Positions 43,378 to 54,172 of a DNA stretch of 64,000 nucleotides are shown piece by piece. Under the pieces are notes generated by a model. The model ran no database searches. It was not told where the DNA came from and saw nothing but the letters and a program-made list of their open reading frames with translations. The stretch's first letter is position 1. Each line of letters opens with the position of its first letter. Position numbers and translations under genes: made by a program. Source of the DNA: Saccharopolyspora phatthalungensis (GTDB taxonomy: Bacteria; Actinomycetota; Actinomycetes; Mycobacteriales; Pseudonocardiaceae); contig NZ_JACHIW010000001.1 in the NCBI RefSeq assembly GCF_014203395.1, positions 434,001 to 498,000 of the forward strand, read 5' to 3'.

Positions 43378-45246
43378 GTGACGGACTCGGAAGCCACGCT
43401 GACGCTGCGGGACATCGCCGCGCTCGCGGGTGTGCAGCGTGCCGTGGTGAGTGCGTGGCGCACCCGCCCGATGGTGCGCGGCCGGTCGATTCCGTTTCCC
43501 GCGCCGATCGACGACACCGGCGGTCTCGCGCGGTTCCGGCGTGACGAGATCGTCGAGTGGCTCCGGGCCACCGGGCGCGGCAACAACCCCGAAATGCACC
43601 TGGACGCCCCAGCATGGAGCGCGCCTGACGGTGCGTCGCTGGAGGAACTCGTGGCGTTACTATGCCTGCGTTCCGCCACCGGCGACGACCTTGGTGAGCT
43701 AGGACACGACGAGCTCGTGGACCTGGCCGAGGAGATCGACCCGAAGGATCGGTGCCTGGTACGCGAGGTCCGTGCAGCCACCGTCGACACGGTCCGATAT
43801 GTCGAGGATCTCGCCGAGGCGTCCCGGGGCCCGGACGAAGCGCTCGATCTACTGGAGCGGGGTCGCGTCGCCCGTGAGCACGCGACCCGCGAGCTAACCG
43901 ACACCGCGATCGACCTGGTCCGCACAGTCGCGACCGCATGCGCGCGGGACCTGGATCCCTACGGCGTCCCCCTGATCCACACCGACGGTCCGCACCGGCT
44001 GACCTTGACGGTCGCCGCCGACTTCACCGAACTGATCGTGCCCGACTTCGAACCGGGCGACGATCACCGTGCCCTGCTCCGGCGCGCGATGATCCGAGGT
44101 GTCGAGACCGCGACGGAGACCGCGCTGCCCAGCATCCACCTCCGCTCGGTCCTCGGCTCCGACACGGCGTCCGTTCTCGATGACATCGACAACGTGATCC
44201 TGGGGCTCGGCCCGAACGACGTGGCGATGATCCTCGGCCCGGCGTCGATGCTGTGCGATGACCTCAGAGGCGACGCCGAGTCCGACCGCGCGCGCACCCT
44301 CCGCCCGGGCAACCTCGCCTTCGCCGCACGCCTTCCCCGCGGCCTGTGGCGTGAGGCGCACCGCCAGGCCCTCGGGCTCTGGATCTGCACCGGACGCACC
44401 GACTCACCGCTTCGAGTTACCGACATCGCGACGCTCGACGAGCTCGACGCCGACGACCTGGCCGCAGATGCGGTGGCGGCGCTGAACGACGACTCCGCGC
44501 GGGCCTTCCGCTACGCCCGCCCGCGCGAGCTCGCGGCGGTCCTGAGCAAGCAGCCCGTGGTCCCCCGGGGCATCCGCGCGGCCCGCTTCGCTACTACTGA
44601 GCCCGCCGAGCACCGCGACCGTGTCATCGCCGCCACCCAACGCACCGCCGAGCCGCTTCCCGGATTCGACGTCCTCGTCTCCCCCGCCGCCGGCACCATC
44701 GCGGTGAGCTGGTCATCGCTGGGACAGCTGGAGAACCAGAAGCTCCTCAAGATCAAACGCGGTAAGCGCTACAACGAGGACGATCACGACCCGGATGGCA
44801 CCGTGGACGTAGTTGGCGCGTCCGGCCCGACCGGTATCCGGCTCGATCCGATCGAGGCCGCCCAACGCCATCCGCACGCGCCCCGCACCGACTCGGGCGA
44901 CGTCGTCTTCGCCAAGAGCCCGCCCGAAGCCTGGGTGGACCCGATCGGAGGATCACTGCTCCGGGCTCCAGCGCGAATCATCCGGCTCGCTCCCGGGGCC
45001 GGGATCGGCCCGCATACCCTGGCGGCGATCATCAACCGACTCCCGGACACAGCCGGTGACCCACTGGCATGGAACGTTCCCCGGCTGGAGACCGGCGTCC
45101 AGGAACTCGACGATGCACTCGCCGCCGCCACCGCCTACGAGGCGCGGCTACGCGAGCGGCTGAACGCCCTCCAGAACCTAACGGAGTTCATGATCAACGG
45201 AGCCGCCGAAGGTGCGATCACCATCGTTGGTCACGGCGAAAACTGA
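43378..45246 (+). CDS. HTH protein with type I specificity-like C-terminal region, first gene of the restriction operon
   Basis: 622 residues from a GTG at 43378 (AGGAG seven bases before). Residues 6-62 form a MerR/AlpA-like winged helix (LTLRDIAALAGVQRAVVSAW, GLARFRRDEIVEWLRATG). The helical middle is unassigned. The last 130 residues (GDVVFAKSPPEAWVDPIGGS, RAPARIIRLAPG, WNVPRLETGVQELDDALAAA) resemble the C-terminal target-recognition part of some actinobacterial N6-methylases and HsdS proteins. No methylase catalytic motif (NPPF/Y) is present. It is 15 bases ahead of hsdM; a role as regulator or extra specificity factor is inferred. Confidence 0.6.
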   Translation: MTDSEATLTLRDIAALAGVQRAVVSAWRTRPMVRGRSIPFPAPIDDTGGLARFRRDEIVEWLRATGRGNNPEMHLDAPAWSAPDGASLEELVALLCLRSATGDDLGELGHDELVDLAEEIDPKDRCLVREVRAATVDTVRYVEDLAEASRGPDEALDLLERGRVAREHATRELTDTAIDLVRTVATACARDLDPYGVPLIHTDGPHRLTLTVAADFTELIVPDFEPGDDHRALLRRAMIRGVETATETALPSIHLRSVLGSDTASVLDDIDNVILGLGPNDVAMILGPASMLCDDLRGDAESDRARTLRPGNLAFAARLPRGLWREAHRQALGLWICTGRTDSPLRVTDIATLDELDADDLAADAVAALNDDSARAFRYARPRELAAVLSKQPVVPRGIRAARFATTEPAEHRDRVIAATQRTAEPLPGFDVLVSPAAGTIAVSWSSLGQLENQKLLKIKRGKRYNEDDHDPDGTVDVVGASGPTGIRLDPIEAAQRHPHAPRTDSGDVVFAKSPPEAWVDPIGGSLLRAPARIIRLAPGAGIGPHTLAAIINRLPDTAGDPLAWNVPRLETGVQELDDALAAATAYEARLRERLNALQNLTEFMINGAAEGAITIVGHGEN

Positions 45247-45261
45247 GGAAGAAGGACGAGG

Positions 45262-46879
<1,618 letters not shown>

Positions 46880-46887
<8 letters not shown>

Positions 46888-48082
46888 GGGAATTGTGACG
46901 CTCGATGAGCTCGCTGGCGACAACGTGCTTGAGATGGGGGCAGGGAGGCCCAGATCGGAGGGGGCAGGGCTTCCGGTGTTGAGAGTCGCGGACGTCTTGG
47001 AGGGTCGAATTCAAGCGACATCTCAAACCAGCGAGTCGACCATTCCGCCGCAGACAATGGGACCAAAGGTTTCCAGGCCAGGTGACGTCGTTCTGACGAC
47101 CAAAGGCACGGTCGGTCGAGTCGCAATCATGCCTTCGGGCGGTCCGACTTTCGCCTACAGCCCTCAACTGTGCTACTTCCGGCCAGTCGAGGACGGCCCG
47201 CTCCATTCCCGATACCTGTACTACTGGTTCAAGAGTACGGAGTTCTGGGGACAGGCTGCCGCTCTCAAGGCACAGACGGACATGGCCGACTTCATGTCGC
47301 TACGCGACATCACATCACTAACGATGACGCTGCCCAGCGTCACGGAGCAGCGGGCGATTGCGGAGGTGCTGGGGGCACTCGACGACAAGATCGCCGCCAA
47401 CGACCACACTGCACAACTGTGCTTGAAACTGGCGGACACTCGGTTCGCTGCTGCGGTCCGCGACATTCCGCTCGGCGACCGAACTTTCGGTGACCTTGCC
47501 GACGTTTTCGGCGGTGGAACCCCAAAGAGTTCCATGGACGAATACTGGAACGGCGACATCCCGTGGGCGACGCCGACTGACGTGACCGCACTGAGTGCGC
47601 CATACCTGTTCGACACCAGTCGAATGATCACAGAAGAAGGCATGGCCGCATGCTCGTCCAAGCGCTATCCAGCCGGTTCGATCCTGATGACCTCACGTGC
47701 CACAATCGGCGCCTTCGCGATCGCCAAGGTCTCGACTGCCGTCAACCAGGGATTCATCGTCGTCAACGCCAAGAATTCCGATCATCAATGGTGGCTGTTC
47801 CACGAGATGCGGGCGCGCGTTTCGGACTTTCTGAGCCACGCAAACGGAGCGACGTTCCTTGAACTGAGCCGAGGCAAGTTCAAACAGTTCCCAGTTCGAC
47901 TTCCGGATACAGCAGCTCTCAAATCGTTCTCCGAGGGTGTCGGACCGCTTCACGATCTGGCGGCCCAAGCCATGACCGAGACAGAAAAACTCACCACCAC
48001 CCGCGACTCCCTTCTCCCCCTTCTGATGTCGGGGAAGGTTCGGGTTCGCGATGCTGAGAAGGTCGTTGAGGAGGCTGTGTAG
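46880..48082 (+). CDS. hsdS: type I restriction-modification specificity subunit
   Basis: 400 residues from the ATG at 46880, inside the end of hsdM. Two target-recognition domains are seen: the first to about residue 150 (GDVVLTTKGTVGRVAIMPSG), the second from about 205 (FGDLADVFGGGTPKSSMDEY, AGSILMTSRATIGAFAIAKV). Each is followed by a helical spacer: TEQRAIAEVLGALDDKIAAN and TETEKLTTTRDSLLPLLMSG. The target would be a bipartite sequence; it cannot be deduced from the protein. Both halves look complete. Confidence 0.92.
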
Positions 48083-51000
48083 ATGTCGCAGGTCGGATTC
48101 AGTGAGGCGGACTGGGAGCAGCTCGCACTGGACGAGTTGGCGGAGCGCGAGTGGCAGCACCTGCCGGGTTCCGCGATCGCTCCGGGCACCGAGGACGGCC
48201 GCACGTCCTGGGACGATCTGGTGCTCAAGTGTCGTGCCCTGACACGAATGCGGGCGTTGAATCCGCAGGTGCCCGCGCAGTGGCTGGAGCAGGCGTTCGC
48301 GGAGCTCGTCCAGCCGGAATCGCAGGACCCGATCAGCGAGAACAAGCGGCTGCACGACGCACTGGTGCACGGCTACCGCAAGATCAGCTATGTGGATTCG
48401 GACGGTGTCGAGCAGACCCCGACGATCCGCCTGGTCAGTCACCGGCCGGAGGACAACGAGTTCCTGGCCGTCAACCAGGTCACCGTGCGGTCGTTGGAGC
48501 ACGAACGACGGTTCGACATCGTCTGCTACCTCAACGGGTTCCCGGTGGCGATCTTCGAGCTGAAGCAGGCGGGGGCGGAGGACGCCGACCTCGACGCCGC
48601 GCACGCACAGCTCGGCACGTATCTGCGTGAGTTCCCGATGGCGTTCCGGTTCGCGGTGCTCACGGTGATCAGCGACGGCATCACCGCCCGCTACGGCACC
48701 CCGTTCACGCCGCTGAACCACTTCTCGCCGTGGAACGTCGACGACGACGGCAAACCCGTCAGCCCCGACGACGACACCAACGAAAGCCAGCACCAGCTGG
48801 AGCTGGAATACCTCATCGACGGGGTGTTCAACACCGAACGGTTCCTGCAGTTGCAGCGCAACTTCGTCGCGTTCGACGAAGGATCCGGCGGTTACGTCAA
48901 GCGGATCGCGAAGCCGCACCAGTACTTCGCGGTCACCAAAGCGGTCGGCAAGACCGTCGACGCCGCGACCAGCAATGGCAAGGCCGGCGTCGTCTGGCAC
49001 ACCCAGGGCTCGGGCAAGTCGATGGAGATGGAGCTCTACACCCAGCTCGTCGGCACCCAGCCCGCATTGAAGAACCCGACGGTCGTGGTCGTCACCGACC
49101 GCAAGGAACTCGACGGACAGCTCTTCGACACCTTCAACCGGTCGCTGCTGCTCGCCGAGAAACCGGTCAAGGTCACCACCCGTGCGCAGCTGCGCGACGA
49201 GCTGACCAACCGCACCACCGGTGGCATCTACTTCACGACGCTGCAGAAGTTCGGGCTCAGCAAATCCGAAAAGGAGTCCGGGGCCGACCACCCGCTGCTG
49301 TCGGATCGGCACAACATCATCGTCATCGCCGACGAAGCGCACCGCAGCCACTACGACGACCTCGACGGCTACGCCCGGCACCTCAAGGACGCGCTGCCGA
49401 ACGCGGTACTCATCGCCTTCACCGGTACACCGATCTCGTTCTCCGACCGCAACACTCGCGAGGTGTTCGGCGACTACGTCGACATCTACGACCTCAGCCG
49501 GGCCATCGACGACGGCGCGACCGTCCCCGTCTACTTCGAACCCCGACTCATCAAAGTCGGCCTGACCGAGCAGGTCTCCGAGGACGACCTCGACCAAGCC
49601 GCCGACGAAGCCACTACCGGGCTCGACGACGTTCAACGCGCTCAGGTCGAGCAGGCCGTGGCCAAGCTCAACACCGTCTACGGCGCTCCCAAACGTATCT
49701 CTGTGCTCGCCGCTGACATCGTCGCGCACTGGGAGACCCGCTCGGCAGCGATGGAGCAGTTCATCTCCGGGCCCGGCAAGGGCCTGATCGTGTGCAACAC
49801 GCGGGAGATCTGCGCCAACCTCTACACCGCGATCACGAAGCTGCGTCCCGACTGGCACGATGACGCCGTCGACAAGGGCGCCATCAAGGTCGTCTACTCC
49901 GGATCCGCCTCCGACGAACCCCCGATCACGGATCACGTGCGCCGCGAAAGCCAGAACAAGACCATCAAGCAGCGGCTGCGTGACCCCGATGACCCGCTGC
50001 GGCTAGTGATCGTCAAGGACATGATGCTCACCGGTTACGACTCCCCACCGATGCACACCCTCTACCTCGACCGGCCGCTCAAGGGCGCGCTGCTCATGCA
50101 GACCCTCGCCCGCGTCAACCGCACCTACCAAGGCAAGGAAGACGGGCTGCTCGTCGCCTACGCGCCCCTGGCCGACAACCTCAACAAGGCGCTCGCCGAA
50201 TACAGCCAAAACGACCAGGAGAAGAAGCCCGTCGGCAAGAACGTCGACGAAGCTATTGCGCTCACCACCACGCTGCTCACCCAGCTCGAACAGCTCTGCT
50301 CCGGGTACCCGTGGCGCGAGACCTGGAAGAAGGACGTGAAGAAAGGCTTCGTCTACGCCGCCAAGGGACTCACCAACCACCTCCGCTCCCCGCACACCCC
50401 CGGAAACCAGGTCGAACCCGGCGAGGAGACGCTCGGCGACAGGTTCCGCAAACTCAGCAACCAGCTCGCCCGCGCCTGGGCACTGTGCTCCGGCAGCGAA
50501 ACCCTGGAAGAATTCCGGCCCGCCGCAAGGTTTTTCGAAGAGGTGCGGGTGTGGATGGCGAAGTTCGACGCACAGGAACGCCAGGCCGAAGGCAAACCCG
50601 TCCCCGAGGACATCCAGCGGATGCTCGCCGCACTCGTCGCCGAATCCACCGGAACCACCGGCATCGTCGACATCTACGAGGCCGCAGGCATGCCCAAACC
50701 ATCGCTGTCCGACCTCAGCCCCGAGTTCCAGCAGAAAGCCGAAAGGGCCGAAAACCCGCACCTGGCCATCGAAGCGCTGCGCTCCCTGCTCGTCGAGGAG
50801 TCCGGCCGGGTCACCCGGCACAACCTAGTGCGTCAGAGGGCGTTCTCCGAACGCATCACCGAACTCATGCGCAAATACACCAACCAGCAGCTCACCTCCG
50901 CCGAGGTCATCGCCGAACTCATCAAGCTGGCCAAGGAAGTCGCCACCGAAGGCGACCGGGGCAAGAAGTTCGATCCGCCGCTGGGCGCCGACGAGCTCGC

Positions 51001-51274
51001 CTTCTACGACGCCGTCAGCACCAATGAATCCGCCGTCGACCTTCAGGGCGAAGACGTCCTCGCTCAAATCGCCCGCGAGCTCGTCGGCGTCATGAAACGC
51101 GACGTCAAAACCGACTGGACCGTCCGCGACGACGTCCGCGCCAAACTCCGCTCGTCAGTGAAAAGGCTCCTGGTCAAATACAAGTACCCGCCGGACAAGC
51201 AGCCCGAAGCCATCAAACTCGTCATCGAACAGATGGAGACGATGGCGCTACGAAACGCGGCACGGCCGAGTTAA
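48083..51274 (+). CDS. hsdR: type I restriction endonuclease/translocase subunit
   Basis: 1063 residues, start directly after hsdS (GAGGAGG before it). The nuclease motif is Asp145 with Glu159-x-Lys161 in RRFDIVCYLNGFPVAIFELK. The SF2 helicase motor has HTQGSGKS (motif I, near 310), ADEAH (motif II, near 416), AFTGTPI (motif III) and LARVNRTYQGK (motif VI). The C-terminal helical part binds the methylase. It cuts unmodified DNA after translocation. All motifs are intact, so the system should be active. Confidence 0.95.
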   Translation: MSQVGFSEADWEQLALDELAEREWQHLPGSAIAPGTEDGRTSWDDLVLKCRALTRMRALNPQVPAQWLEQAFAELVQPESQDPISENKRLHDALVHGYRKISYVDSDGVEQTPTIRLVSHRPEDNEFLAVNQVTVRSLEHERRFDIVCYLNGFPVAIFELKQAGAEDADLDAAHAQLGTYLREFPMAFRFAVLTVISDGITARYGTPFTPLNHFSPWNVDDDGKPVSPDDDTNESQHQLELEYLIDGVFNTERFLQLQRNFVAFDEGSGGYVKRIAKPHQYFAVTKAVGKTVDAATSNGKAGVVWHTQGSGKSMEMELYTQLVGTQPALKNPTVVVVTDRKELDGQLFDTFNRSLLLAEKPVKVTTRAQLRDELTNRTTGGIYFTTLQKFGLSKSEKESGADHPLLSDRHNIIVIADEAHRSHYDDLDGYARHLKDALPNAVLIAFTGTPISFSDRNTREVFGDYVDIYDLSRAIDDGATVPVYFEPRLIKVGLTEQVSEDDLDQAADEATTGLDDVQRAQVEQAVAKLNTVYGAPKRISVLAADIVAHWETRSAAMEQFISGPGKGLIVCNTREICANLYTAITKLRPDWHDDAVDKGAIKVVYSGSASDEPPITDHVRRESQNKTIKQRLRDPDDPLRLVIVKDMMLTGYDSPPMHTLYLDRPLKGALLMQTLARVNRTYQGKEDGLLVAYAPLADNLNKALAEYSQNDQEKKPVGKNVDEAIALTTTLLTQLEQLCSGYPWRETWKKDVKKGFVYAAKGLTNHLRSPHTPGNQVEPGEETLGDRFRKLSNQLARAWALCSGSETLEEFRPAARFFEEVRVWMAKFDAQERQAEGKPVPEDIQRMLAALVAESTGTTGIVDIYEAAGMPKPSLSDLSPEFQQKAERAENPHLAIEALRSLLVEESGRVTRHNLVRQRAFSERITELMRKYTNQQLTSAEVIAELIKLAKEVATEGDRGKKFDPPLGADELAFYDAVSTNESAVDLQGEDVLAQIARELVGVMKRDVKTDWTVRDDVRAKLRSSVKRLLVKYKYPPDKQPEAIKLVIEQMETMALRNAARPS

Positions 51275-51431
51275 ACAACAACACCGACCGCGATCATGCC
51301 CGTGGATAGCGACATCTGCCATTTGGATGAGTACATCGGGGCGATAGGCCCAAACAACAGCAACCTCGCCGGGCTTGAAGAGCTCATTGGCTACATTGTC
51401 CGAACTTACCGAACCGAATTGGGAGATCCAC

Positions 51432-52142
51432 GTGCCCGAAGCCGACGTTCTACTCGACGCAGACGCCCTTCTCGAAGAACTGGAATCGCTTCGGGAACGT
51501 CGCGACGAGGCGATCGAGGCCAACGCCGATTTTCTCTACGACCCAGCACGGCAGGTCCAAGACATCAGCTCCGAAGTCGACGATCGGCTGGCCGAGAGCG
51601 ACTTCACCATGGTGGAGCAGTCTGTTAGGCAAGCGATCGACATCATCAACGACGCGGGCGACGACGCGCAGCTCGACGAATTGTGCCGCCTGGCAGCGAT
51701 CCGCCTGCCCGGCGACACGGAACCGGAGCTTGTCGAAGAGCCTGATCTCAGCGCGTTCCATCGCATCATTGAGCCCGAACTCCCCAAGCCGAGCGGAACA
51801 GAACCTCGGCCGTCAGGCGACGACGAAGACGTGTTCATCGATGAGCTGCGCAATCGTCGCGACACATGTGCACACCGCATTCGTGCCCTTTTGGATCACT
51901 TCGTCTGGGATCTGTGGCCGAAGGCGTTGGAATACGCCGGCGAAGGAAACGTCAACGCGCTCAAGGCAATGTTGGAGGCATGTGAAGCGCTCGCCGCCGA
52001 TCTGCGCGAAGCGTACGAGCTGTGGATTCTCTGGCTCAACGAGCTCTACACCGACTATCCATCCCATCTCGGCACCGTCGGCGAGGTCACGCACGCATGG
52101 GTGACCTGGCTCGTGAATCACCACCGCCCGCCAGCGAACTGA
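51432..52142 (+). CDS. hypothetical acidic protein behind hsdR
   Basis: 236 residues from a GTG at 51432 (GGGAG six bases before); the frame is open upstream to 51375. Acidic and helical: DVLLDADALLEELESLRERR, FTMVEQSVRQAIDIINDAGD, then HRIRALLDHFVWDLWPKALE and LREAYELWILWLNELYTDYP, which are Trp-rich. No domain is recognised. Being the last sizeable gene of the island in the direction of hsdR, 157 bases away, it may belong to the restriction operon, for instance as an accessory or anti-host-toxicity factor (guess). Confidence 0.6.
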   Translation: MPEADVLLDADALLEELESLRERRDEAIEANADFLYDPARQVQDISSEVDDRLAESDFTMVEQSVRQAIDIINDAGDDAQLDELCRLAAIRLPGDTEPELVEEPDLSAFHRIIEPELPKPSGTEPRPSGDDEDVFIDELRNRRDTCAHRIRALLDHFVWDLWPKALEYAGEGNVNALKAMLEACEALAADLREAYELWILWLNELYTDYPSHLGTVGEVTHAWVTWLVNHHRPPAN

Positions 52143-52270
52143 GCGCCCATAGCGAAGCTCTCAAAAGAGCCGTTGACCAATGGCTCGGCCATGTTTCCGT
52201 CGCGTCCGCCGATTGCCTTCAGCGGCAGTTCCGACGACTCATGAAGGGACACGTTGACGAGCTACAGTAG
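52097..52270 (+). CDS. possible small protein overlapping the preceding gene
   Basis: 57 residues from the ATG at 52097 (ELSAHSEALKRAVDQWLGHV, SADCLQRQFRRLMKGHVDEL). It overlaps the previous gene by 46 bases in another frame. The last two thirds, which do not overlap, look helical and protein-like. Weak evidence. Confidence 0.3.
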   Translation: MGDLARESPPPASELSAHSEALKRAVDQWLGHVSVASADCLQRQFRRLMKGHVDELQ

Positions 52271-52682
52271 CCGCGTTTGGCGACCCTACGTCTCCGGCGC
52301 ACAGCCACCGGTCGTCGGCGCAGCCGATCTACACCGAGCTGGCGGCACCGCATCACCCAGCGGATCAAGGCGCCGTAGCCACCCTGGTGCAAGCCCAGGA
52401 GCCATGCCTGTCAGCATCCAGCGCCGCGAGCTCGGCCACTCTCGCCTACCGCCGCTGCGTCAGCGTGGTCCTCACCGGGTCGCAACAGGGCGTGGGCTCT
52501 CCCTGTGACCGCCACGACAATGTCTTGACCAGGAAATGTGCACTCCGAACGTTCATCTGTGGCACAGCGGAAGCGGCTTGCAGCCGAGCCCGCGCAGCAA
52601 ACGATCAAAGGAAGATCCTCTTCCTCGCACAAAAAAGCCCGCTGACCCGGCATTTCATCCCAGACCAACGGGCCGTGGCGAC
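52271..52682. other. non-coding right arm of the island
   Basis: About 410 bases between the last small frame and the tRNA. Short frames are Arg/Ser/Pro-rich without motif; an integrase would be expected here or at the other end, but is not seen. Confidence 0.35.
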
Positions 52683-52684
52683 GG

Positions 52685-52756
52685 TGGGCGCAGCAGGGTT
52701 CGAACCTGCGACCCCTTGCTTGTAAGGCAAGTGCTCTTCCGCTGAGCTATGCGCCC
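52685..52756 (-). tRNA. tRNA-Val (anticodon TAC)
   Basis: Reading the minus strand: acceptor GGGCGCA pairs with TGCGCCC, D-arm GCTC/GAGC, anticodon stem CTTGC/GCAAG with loop CTTACAA (TAC, reads GTA), T-arm GCAGG/CCTGC around TTCGAAC, discriminator A. CCA is not encoded. The 3' half is repeated at 40587-40630. Confidence 0.95.
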
Positions 52757-52864
52757 TGGGTGGTGGCCGTCCGGTTCAGTCAATCGGATCGCCTCGGACA
52801 CCTTACCGGTGTGTCGCGGCATCCTCGGCACCCGGTCGGCCACCACGCTACGTTCGGCCGTTCG

Positions 52865-53329
52865 TCACGCCGTGAGCTCGGCCAGCGCCTTCTTCCAGAC
52901 GTTCTGGTCGCGAGCCTCACCCGGCTGGTTCACCTCGGCGAAGCGGACCTTGCCCTCCGTGTCGATCAAGAACGTGCCGCGGTTGGCCATGCCAGCCGCC
53001 TCGTTGAACACGCCATATGCCTTGGCGATCTCGCCGTGCGGCCAGAAGTCCGACAGCAGCGGGAAGGTGTAGCCCTCCACATCCGCCCAGGCCTTGAGCG
53101 CGAACGGGGAATCGACCGACACGCCGAGCACCTGAACCTTGTCGTTCTGGAACTCGCCGAGGTCGTCCCGGACCTGGCACAGCTCGCCCTGGCAGATTCC
53201 GCTGAACGCGAACGGGTAGAAGACCAGCAGCACGTTCTTCTTACCCTGGAAATCGGCCAGCGAGACCTTTTCCTTGTTGAAGTCCGGCAACGTGAAGTCC
53301 GGCGCCTGTGCACCGACCTCGACCGTCAT
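52865..53329 (-). CDS. ahpE: AhpE-type peroxiredoxin
   Basis: 154 residues. The peroxidatic Cys46 is in FYPFAFSGICQGELC; a second Cys51 stands where mycobacterial AhpE has Asp, so a BCP-like disulfide may form. FPLLSDFWPHGEIAKAYGVF, NRGTFLIDTEGKVRFAEVNQ and PGEARDQNVWKKALAEL match AhpE closely. It reduces hydroperoxides and peroxynitrite in the cytosol, recycled by mycoredoxin or thioredoxin. Next to the DUF3052 gene and aceE, as in mycobacteria (Rv2238c-Rv2239c-aceE). Confidence 0.92.
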   Translation of the reverse strand: MTVEVGAQAPDFTLPDFNKEKVSLADFQGKKNVLLVFYPFAFSGICQGELCQVRDDLGEFQNDKVQVLGVSVDSPFALKAWADVEGYTFPLLSDFWPHGEIAKAYGVFNEAAGMANRGTFLIDTEGKVRFAEVNQPGEARDQNVWKKALAELTA

Positions 53330-53443
53330 GAGTGCACCCTCCTGTTCGACGTGACCTTGTCATCGCCGAACCTACACCGACCCGACCGCCGTGGGCACCG
53401 ATGGCGAGCACCGGCGCCCACGGGGTGGACAGCACGCGGCCGC

Positions 53444-53878
53444 TCAGCGCCGGGCTTTGGCCCGGCGGTAGGCCAACCTGGTGCCCATCCAGCTTTCGCC
53501 GAGACTGACGTTCGCTGTTTGGGCCAGGTTCGCCGTCGATGCGGCCTCTGCGATGTCGGCCGGCTCGACATAGCCGTCCCGGCCGGTCTTCGGGGTCAGC
53601 ACCCAGATGACCCCATCGTCGGACAGTGGCGTCATGGCATCGAGAAGCGTGTCCGTCAGGTCGCCATCGTCTTCGCGCCACCACAGCAGCACGACATCGA
53701 CCACTTCGTCGGCATCTTCATCGAGCAGTTCGCTCCCGCAACGCTCCTCGATCGCGGCCCGGACATCGTCATCGACGTCCTCATCCCAGCCGAGTTCTTG
53801 GACAACCATCTCCGGCTCGATGTCGAGCCTCTCGGCGACGTCGGCTTCGCCTTTACCGGCGTCTCCCGCGGCGACCAC
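53444..53878 (-). CDS. DUF3052 family protein
   Basis: 144 residues from the GTG at 53878 (first residues VVAAGDAGKG); GGAGG lies 12 bases before. DIEPEMVVQELGWDEDVDDD, VVDVVLLWWREDDGDLTDTL, DDGVIWVLTPKTGRDGYVEP and SWMGTRLAYRRAKAR are the DUF3052 pattern. It is a small cytosolic protein of unknown function, conserved beside aceE and ahpE in actinobacteria. Confidence 0.9.
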   Translation of the reverse strand: MVAAGDAGKGEADVAERLDIEPEMVVQELGWDEDVDDDVRAAIEERCGSELLDEDADEVVDVVLLWWREDDGDLTDTLLDAMTPLSDDGVIWVLTPKTGRDGYVEPADIAEAASTANLAQTANVSLGESWMGTRLAYRRAKARR

Positions 53879-54115
53879 GGTTTGCTCACTCCTCCAATGC
53901 ACAGGTGCGACGACCGTTCGGCGCCGCACACCTTCCAGACCTGGCGGATAGCGAACACTGCCGACCGCCACCCGCGCAACTGCTAACGGCACGACACGCC
54001 GTAGCAACACGTTGAGCCTCGACTGTAGACCGGGATACCCGACACCGACAGCCTGGTCCGCACAGGTCCAACCGCCGGTGTACCTATCGACAGCCATGAT
54101 GGGGGACGATGACAG

Positions 54116-54137
54116 TGTCGGACATCACTGTCGGACA
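54116..54137. promoter_or_regulatory. direct repeat upstream of aceE
   Basis: TGTCGGACA occurs at 54116-54124 and 54129-54137, a 13-base period, 36 bases before the aceE start; possibly a binding site for a regulator of pyruvate dehydrogenase. Confidence 0.35.
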
Positions 54138-54172
54138 CCCTGCCACGTCCACGACGTAGTCGAGGAGTTCCC

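Noticed and set aside
47693..49936. 747-codon minus-strand frame opposite hsdS/hsdR
   Set aside because: Antisense of clear hsdR helicase motifs; its Val/Gly/Asp-rich composition is typical of a shadow frame.
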